A DNA stretch of 64,000 bases from Streptomyces kanamyceticus (GCF_008704495.1 NZ_CP023699.1:2232001-2296000), one strand, 5' to 3'. Counted from the first letter of the stretch, positions 18,301 through 26,620 are shown. Translations and numbers: made by a program. The notes: generated by a model not told the origin, from the letters alone.

Positions 18301-19137
18301 CGAGCCGCCGACGGTGGAGGTGGTGTGGGTGCCGTGCCCCTGCCGGTCCTCGGTGTCCGGGGAGTCGGTGAAGTTCTTCGTCGCGCCGATCCGGCCCTTG
18401 AGGTCGGGGTGTTCGGCGTCGGCGCCGGTGTCCAGGACGGCGACCTTGGTGCCCTTGCCATCGTAGCCCGCGGCCCACGCCTCGGGGGCGTGCACCTGCT
18501 TCGTCGACTTGTCGAGGGAAGCCTCGATCTTGGCGTCGAGCCAGAGCTTCGACAGGTCGCCCGCTGCCCGGGACTTGGCGTTGGCGATGTCCGCCCAGAA
18601 CGCGGCGGCCTTCTTCTTGTCGGCCTTCAGCGCGACGCCGTCGACCGGTTCGAGGACGGCGCCGCGCTCGGCGCCGCGCGGGGTCGCGGGCAGCGAACGG
18701 GCGACGTCGACGGACTTGTCGTACACGGCGATGAGCGGCAGCTTCTTGGCGTGCGCGTCGTCGTAGCCCTGCCGGACGAGGCCGGTGACGTTGAAGAGCT
18801 CCGCGTCGACGCGGCCTTCGGCGAGCGCGTGGACGGCGCCCTCGGGGTAGACGTAGAGGTCCTTGCCGGACTGCCGCGTCTGGATCAGGGGCACGGCGCC
18901 GTCGGCACCGGGCAGCGCGGTCGCCCCCGCCCTCCCCTTGCCGTCGGACGTCACGAGGATCCGGTCGCCGGTGACGAGGGTGACGACGGAGCTCCCCTCG
19001 CCCCGTGCGGCACTCCCCGTCAGGGGTCTCTGCTCGGCTGTGGCGGCGCGCGGCTCGGCCACGGACGGCACGGCCGCGGTGACGGCGAGGACGACGGCCG
19101 ACGCCGCCCCCAAGGCCGTACGCGATATCGGGCGCAT
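15379..19137 (-). CDS. Large secreted S8 subtilisin-like protease
   Basis: This 1252-residue exported serine protease has a Sec signal peptide at residues 1-28 (SRTALGAASAVVLAVTAAV). A pro-region follows to about residue 215. The catalytic triad lies in AVLDTGAD (Asp236), GHGTHTTS (His268) and GTSMATPHVAGA (Ser441), with the oxyanion segment IAAGNTGPS near 363. An inserted PA-like domain (VKGKIALVKVPDSGDATAA) and long beta-rich C-terminal domains follow, with no sortase motif. It is a typical large Streptomyces extracellular subtilase, also annotated in the genus as an esterase-like peptidase. It starts divergently from the LuxR-type regulator at 19343, which may control it. Confidence 0.95.
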   Translation of the reverse strand: MRPISRTALGAASAVVLAVTAAVPSVAEPRAATAEQRPLTGSAARGEGSSVVTLVTGDRILVTSDGKGRAGATALPGADGAVPLIQTRQSGKDLYVYPEGAVHALAEGRVDAELFNVTGLVRQGYDDAHAKKLPLIAVYDKSVDVARSLPATPRGAERGAVLEPVDGVALKADKKKAAAFWADIANAKSRAAGDLSKLWLDAKIEASLDKSTKQVHAPEAWAAGYDGKGTKVAVLDTGADAEHPDLKGRIGATKNFTDSPDTEDRQGHGTHTTSTVGGSGAASGGKKKGVAPGTELLHGKVLNDSGSGATSWIIEGMQWAVDQKADVVSMSLGNPARTDCTDPMSTATEELAQSAKDTLFVIAAGNTGPSLNSVSSPGCAPSVLTVGAVDRDDTTANFSSRGPAYGSHTLKPEIAAPGVGISAAAAGGRGVYAYQSMSGTSMATPHVAGAAALVKQRHPDWTSQQIKAALVSSADSGIPGDARETGGGRLDAKAAIDQQVLGSPAVQGGSFGWPQDSSDRTSVDVPYTNTTDKTVKLKLSLQGVTGNDGSAVRATVARLGERSVTVPAGATVKVPLKLTPDADLKRAQYGDITGRVLATADGGGRVSTPFSLYVQPETVSLRVKLVDRNGKPAEGPSSVDLIGTDTATGERRFNEGANDQTYQVRPGAYFLTGFIATPDASGDGKLTDSLTHIARPQVDVKKDTTITLDARKAHRLAVKTDKASEVRGATLAFARTWGKDNWLHAGTAAGPRTIRGYYQSVEGKPSDGTFESGSYWRTAAPQISELAVAGGKKLHPLTASTGSANLDGTGKAAVVDARTGTPAELEAAGVKGKIALVKVPDSGDATAAANAAKKAGALAVIAHRAAPGRWYPSAGFVGSPLPVLGIPTDEAAYLLSRIGAGDAELTWQATAKSPYTYNLAFPETGQIRDDRTYRVRDKDLAANTATYRAMGQSTDYVDLPSAVRPTGLEIYFGDIASVPAPGKRTEYYSAGTTGWSHQVSSSFPYGEFMIDPVRTYQKGERRTETWYDGVLAPGTPRDAEGKQALAGERQGNLIGVAPGFWSDAEHAGIQGSFGDIGSVELKRNGESLGQSGWPSGVFTVPAEDSAYELTLSTAKIGSQVWKRSTETETTWSFRSKLDEDEYSQGIPMLFPTYAVPEDGAKTLAAEDGQRIELGATGHAGYRPGSLTDAKLSYSYDEGKTWTAATTALQGGKWRATVNHAGASGKRVRLKTQLTDSHGNSVTQTVARAYDVR

Positions 19138-19342
19138 CGCTCTCCCAGGGTTGATGGGTAGGACAAGACCGCAGGTCGATTCGGGCCAAAGGCCGTAAAA
19201 CCGGCTGCGGTTGGTGCTGCGGTGGCGTCACCTTGGCAGAGGGGAGGGTGGTGCGGGGATGATGTCCGGGGGCGGGTTTACGCCGTGGCCGTTTCCCGCC
19301 ACGGCGCCGCGCGAACGGAGCCTTGGGGAGGGACGTCGCCGC
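19138..19342. promoter_or_regulatory. Divergent promoter region (subtilase / HTH regulator)
   Basis: The 205-bp gap between divergent starts must hold both promoters. GGGGAGGG at about 19240 could serve an earlier start of the regulator (ATG at 19259). I cannot assign -35/-10 boxes with confidence and see no clear palindrome. Confidence 0.35.
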
Positions 19343-20344
19343 ATGCTGGCTGCGATTGGTCTGGACGAGACGCACGAATCGGCGTACCGGGCGCTGGTGT
19401 CGGTGGGCGCCGCCGACGTGCCCGACCTCGCGCGCAGGCTCACCCTGGGCGAACCGGAGACCGAGCGGGCCCTGCGCCGCCTGGAACGGCACGGCCTGGC
19501 CGCGCAGGCGTCCGGCAGGGCGGGCCGCTGGGTGGCCGCGCCGCCCGGTGTCGCGCTCGGCGCGCTGCTCACCCAGCAGCGGCACGAGCTGGAGAAGGCG
19601 GAGCTCGCGGCGACCCTGCTCGCCGAGGAGTACCGCGCCCAGGCCGCCGAGCCCACCGTCCACGACCTGGTCGAGGTGGTCACCGGGGCGGCCGCCGTCT
19701 CACAGCGCTTCCTCCAGCTCCAGCTGGGGGCGAGCGCCGAGGTGTGCGCGCTGGTGACCGGCAGGCCGATCGCGGTCAGCGGCATGGAGAACAGCGCCGA
19801 GGAACAGGCGGCGGGCCGCGGCGTCAGCTACCGGGTGGTGGTCGAGCGGTCCGTCCTCGATCTGCCGACGGGCCTGACCGAACTGTCGGCGGCGATCGGC
19901 CGCGACGAGCGGGTGCGGGTGGTGGACCGCGTCCCGACCAAACTGGTGATCGCCGACGGCTCGCTCGCGATGGTGCCGCTGACCTCGCGCACCGCCGAGC
20001 CCGCCGCCCTGGTGGTGCACGCCAGCGGGCTCCTCGAATCGCTCTCCGGGCTGTTCGAGGCGGTGTGGCGGGGCGCGCTGCCGCTGCGCATCGGCGAGGA
20101 CGGCGCGCTCACCGAGGACGCCCCCGAGGGGCCCGACGGCACCGACCTGGAGATCCTCTCGCTGCTCCTCGCGGGCCTGACCGACGCGAGCGTGGCCAAA
20201 CAGCTCGATCTGGGCCTTCGCACGGTGCAGCGCAGGGTCAAGCGCCTGATGGAGCTGACGGGCGTCTCCACCCGGCTCCAACTGGGCTGGCACGCGTACG
20301 AGAGGGACTGGGTGGCACGGCGGGCCCGGCCGCCGCAGGACTGA
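19343..20344 (+). CDS. TrmB-like / LuxR-type helix-turn-helix regulator
   Basis: This 333-residue regulator has an N-terminal winged-helix TrmB-like part (GLDETHESAYRALVSVGAADVPDLARRL). A central domain of unknown ligand follows (LVEVVTGAAAVSQRFLQLQ). The C-terminal LuxR-type HTH is seen as ILSLLLAGLTDASVAKQLDL followed by RTVQRRVKRLMELTG. This architecture is common in Streptomyces and often sits beside exported proteases. The ATG at 19343 is favoured because homologous-looking sequence begins there and GGAGGG lies 11 bases upstream; ATG 19259 is an alternative. The divergent subtilase gene is a plausible target. Confidence 0.85.
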   Translation: MLAAIGLDETHESAYRALVSVGAADVPDLARRLTLGEPETERALRRLERHGLAAQASGRAGRWVAAPPGVALGALLTQQRHELEKAELAATLLAEEYRAQAAEPTVHDLVEVVTGAAAVSQRFLQLQLGASAEVCALVTGRPIAVSGMENSAEEQAAGRGVSYRVVVERSVLDLPTGLTELSAAIGRDERVRVVDRVPTKLVIADGSLAMVPLTSRTAEPAALVVHASGLLESLSGLFEAVWRGALPLRIGEDGALTEDAPEGPDGTDLEILSLLLAGLTDASVAKQLDLGLRTVQRRVKRLMELTGVSTRLQLGWHAYERDWVARRARPPQD

Positions 20345-20429
20345 GTCCGGCCCGCTCCAGGGCTGAGTGCGCCCCGCTCCAGCACTAACTTGACCTGCGG
20401 TTTCGCTCGATCTCCTGCACGCTTGGCAG

Positions 20430-20912
20430 ATGGGAGCGTGGGAACTCCTGCTGGTCGGCGTGGTCCTGCTGATCGGCCTGTGCGGAGTGCTTGTGCCCGG
20501 CGTGCCGGGGCCGTGGCTGGTGTGGGCCGCGGTCCTGTGGTGGGCGCTGCAGGACCCCAACGGGCTGGCCTGGAGCATCCTGGTCGGCGCGAGCGTCGTG
20601 CTGCTCGCGGCGCAGGCCGTGCGGTGGCAGCTGCCACCGCGGCGGCTGCGGGAGAGCGGTGCGACGCGCCGGATGGCGGTGTTCGCCGGGGCCGGGGCGC
20701 TGCTCGGCTTCTGCGTGCTGCCCGTGCTCGGCGCGATCCCGGGCTTCATCGGCGGGATCTACACCGGGGAGCGGCTGCGCCTCGGCGGGCATGGCGAGGC
20801 GGTGACGGCGACGCGGACGACCATGCGGATGGGCGGGACCAGCGTGCTGACCGAGCTGTTCGCGTGCCTGTTGATCGTGGGGGCGTGGATCGGCGCGGTT
20901 TTCTGGGGCTGA
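20430..20912 (+). CDS. DUF456 membrane protein
   Basis: This 160-residue integral membrane protein has four hydrophobic segments (about residues 5-22, 27-62, 82-108 and 138-158). Glycine-rich motifs typical of DUF456 are visible, such as LVPGVPGPWLVWAAVLWWAL and LGAIPGFIGGIYTGERLR. No biochemical role is known for the family. It follows the HTH regulator by 85 bp. The ATG at 20430 lacks a strong Shine-Dalgarno, so translation may be leaderless. Confidence 0.85.
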   Translation: MGAWELLLVGVVLLIGLCGVLVPGVPGPWLVWAAVLWWALQDPNGLAWSILVGASVVLLAAQAVRWQLPPRRLRESGATRRMAVFAGAGALLGFCVLPVLGAIPGFIGGIYTGERLRLGGHGEAVTATRTTMRMGGTSVLTELFACLLIVGAWIGAVFWG

Positions 20913-20915
20913 GCG

Positions 20916-20939
20916 CACATCGGACCTCACATCGGACCT
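20916..20939 (+). repeat. Perfect 12-bp tandem duplication
   Basis: The sequence cacatcggacct occurs twice in direct succession (20916-20927 and 20928-20939). It lies immediately after the DUF456 stop codon and about 100 bp upstream of the GH95 start. It may be a simple duplication or a pair of activator sites in the GH95 promoter. Confidence 0.7.
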
Positions 20940-21042
20940 TTTATGGATCTCGTCCGCTTCATTGACGTACTCATGCGCCATCTCTAGCTTTCGTCGGGAG
21001 ATAGCTCCGATGAATCGCCACGCGAGTACGCCAGGAGGCGCG

Positions 21043-23352
21043 ATGCCGAAGCCGCCGAGCCCGTCCAGAAGAACCGTGCTCGCCACCGGCTCCGCGCTCG
21101 GCGGCGCGCTGGCCGTGGGCGGGGCGCTGCCCACGCAGGCGCGCGCCGCCACCGCGAGCGACCCCTGGCGCACCGTCCTCGACGACGCCGACCTCGTCTG
21201 GCAGGAGATGCCGAAGGCCTGGTACGAGGGCCCCTTCCTCGGCAACGGCTTCCTCGGGTCCGGGATCTACGCGGAACCCGGCGCGCAGAGCAAGGCGATC
21301 CGCTTCAACGTCCAACACTCCGAGGTGCAGGACCACCGTCCCGAGTTCGGCTCCCTCTTCGGCCTCGCCAGGCTGCCGATCGGCCACTTCACCCTGGAGC
21401 CCGTCGGCACCATCACCGGCGTCGACTGGCGCCTGCGGTTGCGGGACGCCGAGCTGACCGGCACCCTCACCACGGACAAGGGCACCCTGACGCTGCGCGC
21501 CCTGGTGCACGACCCACGCTCCGTGCTCGCCGTCGAGGTCACCCCGAGCGCGGGCGAGCGCGGCTTCCGGTGGGTCTTCCACCCCGCCGAGTCGATCAGC
21601 CCGCGAGCCGCCTTCAAGCCCGTGCCCGCCGGATACGAGGGCAATCCACCCGCCCGGGTCGCGGAGCACGACGGGGTCTTCGCGGCCGTGCAGACGCTGC
21701 GCGCGGGCGGGCAGTACGTCACCGCGTGGCGCGAGCGGCACAGGAGCGGGCGGCGGACGCTGTACGTGAACGTGGCGCACTCGCATCCGAGGACGACGGC
21801 CCTGGACCGGGCGCTGCGCGCGGTGCGGAGCGCCGCGGCACTCTCGTACGACGAACTCGCGCACCCGCACCGCGCCCGCTGGCACGCCTTCTACCGCAAG
21901 AGCTTCCTGTCCCTGCCCGACGCCCGGATGCAGCGCTTCTACTGGATCCAGCTCTACAAGACGGCGGCCGCGGCCCGCCGCGACGCCCCCGTGATGGCGA
22001 CGTGCGGCCCCTGGCTGGAGCCCACGCCGTGGCCCAACACCTGGTGGAACCTGAACGCCCAGCTGGAGTACTGGCTGATACACGGCTCCAACCACCTCGA
22101 ACTCGACGCCGTCACGCGGTCGTTGAGCGAGTTCCGGGACAACCTCACCCAGGAGATGGCGCCCGCCTACCGCGCCGACTCGCTCGGCATCCCGCGCACC
22201 ACCGACCCGTCCCTCGTGAACGGCGCGGCGGTCGCGGACGGCGGCTACGGCGTCGGCATCCCCGGCCAGGACCCCCCGACTCCCGAGGTCGGCAACCTCA
22301 CTTGGGCCCTGCACAACGTCTGGCTCAGCTACCGGCACACCATGGACGAGTCGATCCTGCGCGACGTCCTCTTCCCGCTCCTGCGCAAGGCGGTCGCCTA
22401 CTACCTGCACTTCCTGGCGCCCGGACCCGACGGGAAACTGCATCTGCCCGCGACGTTCTCGCCCGAGTACGGCGGCACCACACGGGACTGCAACTACGAC
22501 CTGATGCTCCTGACGTGGGGCTGCCGCACCCTGCTCGAATCCGCCGAACTCCTCGGCGTGGCCGACGAGTCGGCGCCGCGCTGGCGCGAGGTCCTGAACA
22601 GGCTCACGCCGTACCCGACGGACGCGAACGGCTACATGATCGGCGCGGACATCCCCTTCGCGAAGTCCCACCGCCACTACTCCCACCTGCTCGCGGTCTA
22701 CCCGCTGTACGAGGTGACGGGGCGCACCGCCGACGAACGCGCCCTGATCGAGCGGTCGTTGGCCCACTGGGTCGGCTTCGAAGGCGCTCTGCAGGGATAC
22801 ACGTTCACCGGCGCGGCCTCCATGTCGGCGCTGCTCGGCAAGGGCGAGGACGCGCTCAAGTACCTGCAACAGCTGATGTCCCGCTTCATCCAGGCCAACA
22901 CCATGTACAAGGAGTCGGGCCCGGTCATCGAGACCCCGCTGTCCGCCGCCCAGTCGCTGCACGACATGGTGTGCCAGTCCTGGGGCGGCGTCATCCGCGT
23001 GTTCCCCGCGCTGCCCGCCGCGTGGGCCGACCTCACGGTGCACGGCTTCCGCGCCCAGGGCGCGTTCCTGCTCAGCGCGGTGCGCGAGGCCGGGGCGACC
23101 CGGTGGGTGCGGCTCGTCAGCGAGGCGGGGGCGCCCTGCGTCGTACGGCACGGCATCGAGGGCCCGGTCGAGGTGCGGGACGCGCGGGGCAGGCCGCTAC
23201 GGTACGAGGACGCGGGCGACGGCGCGATCGCGATAGCCCTGCGGCGGGGCGGATCGGCACTGATCACCGCCGAGGGCGACCGGCCCGACCTGCGGATCGC
23301 CCCGGTCGAGCCCAACGAGCCCGCGCCCCGCTGGGGGATGCCCGCCCGCTGA
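21043..23352 (+). CDS. Tat-exported GH95 alpha-L-fucosidase-type hydrolase
   Basis: This 769-residue glycoside hydrolase has a twin-arginine signal peptide at residues 8-40 (SRRTVLATGSALGGALAVGG, then AxA cleavage at ARAA). The N-terminal beta-sandwich begins WYEGPFLGNGFLGSGIYAEP, the typical GH95 entry motif for fucosidases that remove terminal alpha-L-fucose. The (alpha/alpha)6 barrel contains WWNLNAQLEYWLIHGSNHLEL and EYGGTTRDCNYDLMLL. A beta-domain closes the protein. The ATG at 21043 is set by AGGAGG four bases upstream, and two earlier ATGs lack such a site. Some GH95 members are alpha-galactosidases, so the exact sugar is not certain. Confidence 0.93.
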   Translation: MPKPPSPSRRTVLATGSALGGALAVGGALPTQARAATASDPWRTVLDDADLVWQEMPKAWYEGPFLGNGFLGSGIYAEPGAQSKAIRFNVQHSEVQDHRPEFGSLFGLARLPIGHFTLEPVGTITGVDWRLRLRDAELTGTLTTDKGTLTLRALVHDPRSVLAVEVTPSAGERGFRWVFHPAESISPRAAFKPVPAGYEGNPPARVAEHDGVFAAVQTLRAGGQYVTAWRERHRSGRRTLYVNVAHSHPRTTALDRALRAVRSAAALSYDELAHPHRARWHAFYRKSFLSLPDARMQRFYWIQLYKTAAAARRDAPVMATCGPWLEPTPWPNTWWNLNAQLEYWLIHGSNHLELDAVTRSLSEFRDNLTQEMAPAYRADSLGIPRTTDPSLVNGAAVADGGYGVGIPGQDPPTPEVGNLTWALHNVWLSYRHTMDESILRDVLFPLLRKAVAYYLHFLAPGPDGKLHLPATFSPEYGGTTRDCNYDLMLLTWGCRTLLESAELLGVADESAPRWREVLNRLTPYPTDANGYMIGADIPFAKSHRHYSHLLAVYPLYEVTGRTADERALIERSLAHWVGFEGALQGYTFTGAASMSALLGKGEDALKYLQQLMSRFIQANTMYKESGPVIETPLSAAQSLHDMVCQSWGGVIRVFPALPAAWADLTVHGFRAQGAFLLSAVREAGATRWVRLVSEAGAPCVVRHGIEGPVEVRDARGRPLRYEDAGDGAIAIALRRGGSALITAEGDRPDLRIAPVEPNEPAPRWGMPAR

Positions 23353-23397
23353 CGTCCCGGTGCGCGTAGGGGCCCGTACGCGTGCGAGGCTCGCGCC

Positions 23398-23766
23398 ATG
23401 ACCCGATTCAGCGAAGCCGAGCGCGCGTACCTCACCTCCCAACGCCTGGCCCGCATGGCCACGGTCGACCCCAAGGGCCAGCCGCAGGCCAATCCGGTCG
23501 GCTTCTTCCCCCAGGCCGACGGCACGATCCTGATCGGCGGCCACGCCCTGGCCACCACCAAGAAGTGGCGCAACCTCCAGGCGAACCCGAAGGTGTCCCT
23601 GGTCGTGGACGACATCGTCAGCCTCACCCCGTGGCGGGTCCGCGGCGTCGAGATCCGCGGCAGGGCCGAACTCCTCACCGGGCCGCACGACTTGGGCCCA
23701 CACTTCAGCGAGGAGCTGATCCGGGTGCATCCGGAGTGGCTCCACAGCTGGGGTCTCGAAGGCTGA
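23398..23766 (+). CDS. PPOX-class F420-dependent oxidoreductase
   Basis: This 122-residue split-barrel flavin/F420-binding protein has the family pattern FSEAERAYLTSQRLARMATVDPKGQPQANPVGFF at its N-terminus and KKWRNLQANPKVSLVVDD in the middle, typical of actinobacterial F420H2-dependent reductases. The substrate is unknown; relatives reduce biliverdin or detoxify quinones and nitro compounds. The 3' end overlaps the convergent AdaA-AlkA gene by 62 bp. Confidence 0.9.
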   Translation: MTRFSEAERAYLTSQRLARMATVDPKGQPQANPVGFFPQADGTILIGGHALATTKKWRNLQANPKVSLVVDDIVSLTPWRVRGVEIRGRAELLTGPHDLGPHFSEELIRVHPEWLHSWGLEG

Positions 23767-25165
23767 AGGACCACAGGTGACACCGGCCGTACGAGCGCCA
23801 CGGGCGCCAGCTGTCGGGGGTCCGCTCCGGGCCGCCCGGCAGCGCCACGTCCGGGTCGCCGAGGGCGCGCATCCGGATCAGCGCCGCGGTGCGCGCGTCC
23901 ATGCCGGGCAGGGCGAGGAGGGCCGCCGCCGCCTCGTCGCGGTCGGCGCCCGCGTCCAGGCGCAGGGTGCCGTCGGCGAGGGCCGTGGCCAGGGCGCCGA
24001 GCGGACCCGGCTCGCCGGTCAGGTCCGCGGGGGCGGGGAAGACGTGGGTGAGGACGCCGCACGCCGCGTCCAGCGCCTTGCCGTACCGCGCCACGAGGCG
24101 CTCCGCGGCCGCGCCGCCGACCAGGGCGCGCACCGCGAACTCCTCGGGGTCGGCGGCGCCCGGCGAGCGCAGGCCCGGGCGCGCCGCGACGAGCGGGGCG
24201 AGTTGGGGGTCGGCGCCGAGGCGCTCGTCGACGGCGTACGGGTCGGCGTCCAGGTCGAACAGGCGGCGCAGGCGCTGCACCGCGGTGGTGAGGTCGCGCA
24301 GGTCGGCGAGGTGGAGGCGGGCGTCGAGCCAGCCACCGCGGTGCAGGGCGTCGGCGCTCGACCCGGCACCCGCGGCGGGCTCGGGAACCGCCTCCCTGAC
24401 CGCGACGATGCCGGTGCCGTAGGGCAGCCGCAGCGTACGCCGGTAGGTGCGGTCGCCAGGATCACCGGTGACCTCCTCGATGCCGTCGAGGGCCTCGTGG
24501 GCGAGCAGGTCGAAGACGGCCCCTGCCTGGTAGGGGCCCCGGTGGGCGAGGCGCAGCGGGATGCCCGCGGCGGGGGTCGCCCTGGCCGTGCCTCGCTTGG
24601 GCGCGGCGGCGCGCAGGGCGGTCGGCGTCAGCGCGTACACCGCCCTGATCGTGTCGTTGAACTGACGGACGCTCGCGAACCCCGCGGCGAACGCGATCTC
24701 CGTGATCGGCAGGTCCGTGGTCTGCAGGAGCACCCGCGCGGTGTGCGCGCGCTGCGCCCTGGCCAGCGCGACCGGGCCCGCGCCGAGCTCCGCGGTGAGC
24801 TGGCGCTGCACCTGACGGGCGCTGTAGCCCAGACGCACGGCGAGCCCCGGCACGCCCTCACGGTCGACCACCCCGTCCCCGATCATGCGCATGGCACGCC
24901 CCACGACGTCCGCGCGCACGTTCCACTCGGCCGAGCCCGGCACGGCGTCCGGCCTGCAGCGGCGGCAGGCACGGAAGCCGGAGGTCTGGGCGGCGGCCGC
25001 GGTCGTGTAGTAGCGGACGTTCTGGCGCTTGGGGGTGACGGCGGGGCAACTGGGACGGCAGTAGATCCCGGTGGTCTCGACGGCGAAGAAGAACTCCCCG
25101 TCGAACCGGGCGTCCCGGCTGCGCACGGCTTCGTACCTGGTCTCTGCATCGATCACGCCATCCAT
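23705..25165 (-). CDS. AdaA-AlkA fusion: methylation-responsive regulator with alkyl-base glycosylase fold
   Basis: This 486-residue protein has an Ada N-terminal zinc domain with four Cys (C36 and C40 in GIYCRPSCPA, C67 and C70 in FRACRRC), where the first accepts methyl from phosphotriesters. An AraC-type double HTH (about 95-190) follows: LGYSARQVQRQLTAELG and ITEIAFAAGFASVRQFNDTI. AlkA-type N-terminal and HhH-GPD domains fill residues 200-465. The HhH region reads LPGMDARTAALIRMRALGDPDVALP, then jumps almost directly to WRPWRSYGRCHLW. The segment that carries the catalytic Asp in E. coli AlkA is missing. The last about 20 residues overlap the convergent PPOX gene. Confidence 0.9.
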   Translation of the reverse strand: MDGVIDAETRYEAVRSRDARFDGEFFFAVETTGIYCRPSCPAVTPKRQNVRYYTTAAAAQTSGFRACRRCRPDAVPGSAEWNVRADVVGRAMRMIGDGVVDREGVPGLAVRLGYSARQVQRQLTAELGAGPVALARAQRAHTARVLLQTTDLPITEIAFAAGFASVRQFNDTIRAVYALTPTALRAAAPKRGTARATPAAGIPLRLAHRGPYQAGAVFDLLAHEALDGIEEVTGDPGDRTYRRTLRLPYGTGIVAVREAVPEPAAGAGSSADALHRGGWLDARLHLADLRDLTTAVQRLRRLFDLDADPYAVDERLGADPQLAPLVAARPGLRSPGAADPEEFAVRALVGGAAAERLVARYGKALDAACGVLTHVFPAPADLTGEPGPLGALATALADGTLRLDAGADRDEAAAALLALPGMDARTAALIRMRALGDPDVALPGGPERTPDSWRPWRSYGRCHLWSFSLRDPSCGATPDAPGSAPR

Positions 25166-25215
25166 TGTGGTCCCGTACGGACCACGGGGCTGGCGGAAAT
25201 CGGACACGACGTTGA

Positions 25216-25290
25216 GGAGGGGCGCGCCCCGTAAGGGGCGCGGGGAACTGCGCGCCCAGCCCCCACCGAGCCCGCAGCTCCCCACTCCCC
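25216..25290. repeat. Streptomyces-type intergenic palindromic repeat / terminator
   Basis: The segment includes gcgcccc-gtaa-ggggcgc (25224-25241), followed by cggggaactgcgcgcccagc. This closely resembles a high-copy intergenic element I know from many Streptomyces genomes. It lies between the rsgA stop and the adaA start on the minus strand, so it can terminate rsgA transcription. Confidence 0.65.
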
Positions 25291-25334
25291 CGCCCCGCGA
25301 GGCCAAGCGGGGAGCGCTGGGGGCGCTGGGGGCG

Positions 25335-26459
25335 CTACCGAACGCGCCCGCGCTTGGCCTCCATCGCCGCCTTCCCCTCCGCCCCGCGGAGCCGCCACTC
25401 CCGCCGAAGCTCCGCACGGACCCTCGCATCGGTCTTGGCGACGATCCGCTGGTTCTCCCGCATCAGCTTGCGATAGCTGTCCAGCCGCCGTTCGGGCAGC
25501 ACGCCCTCGTCCACGGCGGCGAGCACCGCGCACCCCGGCTCGGCCCCGTGCGCGCAGTCGTGGAACCTGCACCGCTCGGCCAGCTCCTGGATCTCGGAGA
25601 AGACCTGTCCGACGCCGGTCCCGGCGTCCCACAGGCCGACACCGCGCAGCCCGGGGGTGTCGATGAGGACGCCGCCGCCCGGCAGCACGAGGAGGTTGCG
25701 GGTGGTCGTGGTGTGGCGGCCCTTGCCGTCCACGTCACGGATCGCCTGGACCTCCATGACCTCGGCGCCCGCCAGCGCGTTGGCGAGGGTCGACTTGCCC
25801 GCGCCGGACTGCCCGAGCAGCACCGACGTACCGCCGGAGACGACCGCGGCGAGGACGTCGACGCCGTCCCCCTCGGCGGCGCTGACCGGCAGCACCGGCA
25901 CGCCGGGCGCGGAGTTCTCCACGTCCTGGACGAGGTGCGCGAGCGTCACGGCGTCCGGCACGAGGTCGGCCTTGCTGAGGACGACCACCGGCTGCGCGCC
26001 CGACTCCCAGCCGAGCGCCAGGAAGCGCTCGATGCGGCCGAGGTCGAGGTCGCCGGTGAGCGGCACCGCGATGATCGTGTGGTCCACGTTGGCCGCGAGG
26101 ATCTGCCCCTCGGACCGCTTGGACGAGGTGGACCGTACGAAGGAGGAACGGCGCGGCAGGTACGCGCGTACGTAGCGGGGGTCCCCGCCGTCCGGGTCCA
26201 CGGCGGCCCAGTCGCCGGTGCACACGACCTTCAGCGGATCGCGCGGCGTGACGAACTCGGTGTCGGCCCGCGCGGTCCCTTCGGCGGTGACGACGTCGCA
26301 CTGCCCGCGGTCGACGCGGACCACCCGTCCGGGCAGCAGACCCTGCGCCGCGTACGGGGCGAACTCGGCCTCCCAGTCCGCGTCCCAGCCGTACGGGGCG
26401 AGCGGGTGCGGGGAAGCCGAACTCGAAAGAGAAGAACGAGTAGAAGAAGAGGAAGACAA
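25335..26459 (-). CDS. rsgA: Ribosome small-subunit-dependent GTPase RsgA
   Basis: This protein of about 374 residues is a circularly permuted GTPase that helps mature the 30S subunit. It has an OB-fold N-terminus, then the G motifs in permuted order: G4 VLSKADLVP, G1 GQSGAGKSTL and G3 DTPGLRG. The C-terminal zinc domain CRFHDCAHGAEPGC (C-x4-C-x-H-x5-C) is intact. The start is set at TTG 26459 because GAAGGG lies seven bases upstream; GTG 26474 is in the same frame. The N-terminus is Ser-rich and non-conserved. A 23-codon ORF and a 22-bp tandem repeat precede it. Confidence 0.9.
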   Translation of the reverse strand: MSSSSSTRSSLSSSASPHPLAPYGWDADWEAEFAPYAAQGLLPGRVVRVDRGQCDVVTAEGTARADTEFVTPRDPLKVVCTGDWAAVDPDGGDPRYVRAYLPRRSSFVRSTSSKRSEGQILAANVDHTIIAVPLTGDLDLGRIERFLALGWESGAQPVVVLSKADLVPDAVTLAHLVQDVENSAPGVPVLPVSAAEGDGVDVLAAVVSGGTSVLLGQSGAGKSTLANALAGAEVMEVQAIRDVDGKGRHTTTTRNLLVLPGGGVLIDTPGLRGVGLWDAGTGVGQVFSEIQELAERCRFHDCAHGAEPGCAVLAAVDEGVLPERRLDSYRKLMRENQRIVAKTDARVRAELRREWRLRGAEGKAAMEAKRGRVR

Positions 26460-26490
26460 GGGGTGACCCTTCACAAGGGTGGCCCCGGCA

Positions 26491-26534
26491 CACGCACCGC
26501 TCGGGCACGTGCCACGCACCGCTCGGGCGCGTGG
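26491..26534. repeat. 22-bp tandem repeat upstream of rsgA
   Basis: Two adjacent 22-bp units (26491-26512 and 26513-26534) share a perfect 16-bp core, cacgcaccgctcgggc, and differ at two of the last six positions. They lie between a small ORF and the rsgA start. They could form alternative RNA hairpins on the minus-strand transcript. Confidence 0.75.
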
Positions 26535-26548
26535 AAAGAAGAGGTCGG

Positions 26549-26620
26549 TCAGCCGGAGACCACGGAGGTGAGATGAACGGACTTCTGGATGCGGGCATCG
26601 CCCATCGCAACGACAGCCAT
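26549..26620 (-). CDS. Possible 23-codon upstream ORF in the rsgA leader
   Basis: On the minus strand, GGAGGTG lies seven bases before ATG 26620, an excellent Shine-Dalgarno. It opens a 23-residue ORF beginning MAVVAMGDARIQKSV and ending in SVVSG before TGA at 26549. It is in a different frame from rsgA and ends 75-90 bp before the rsgA start. It could be a regulatory leader peptide or a free microprotein. I recognise no family. Confidence 0.5.
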   Translation of the reverse strand: MAVVAMGDARIQKSVHLTSVVSG

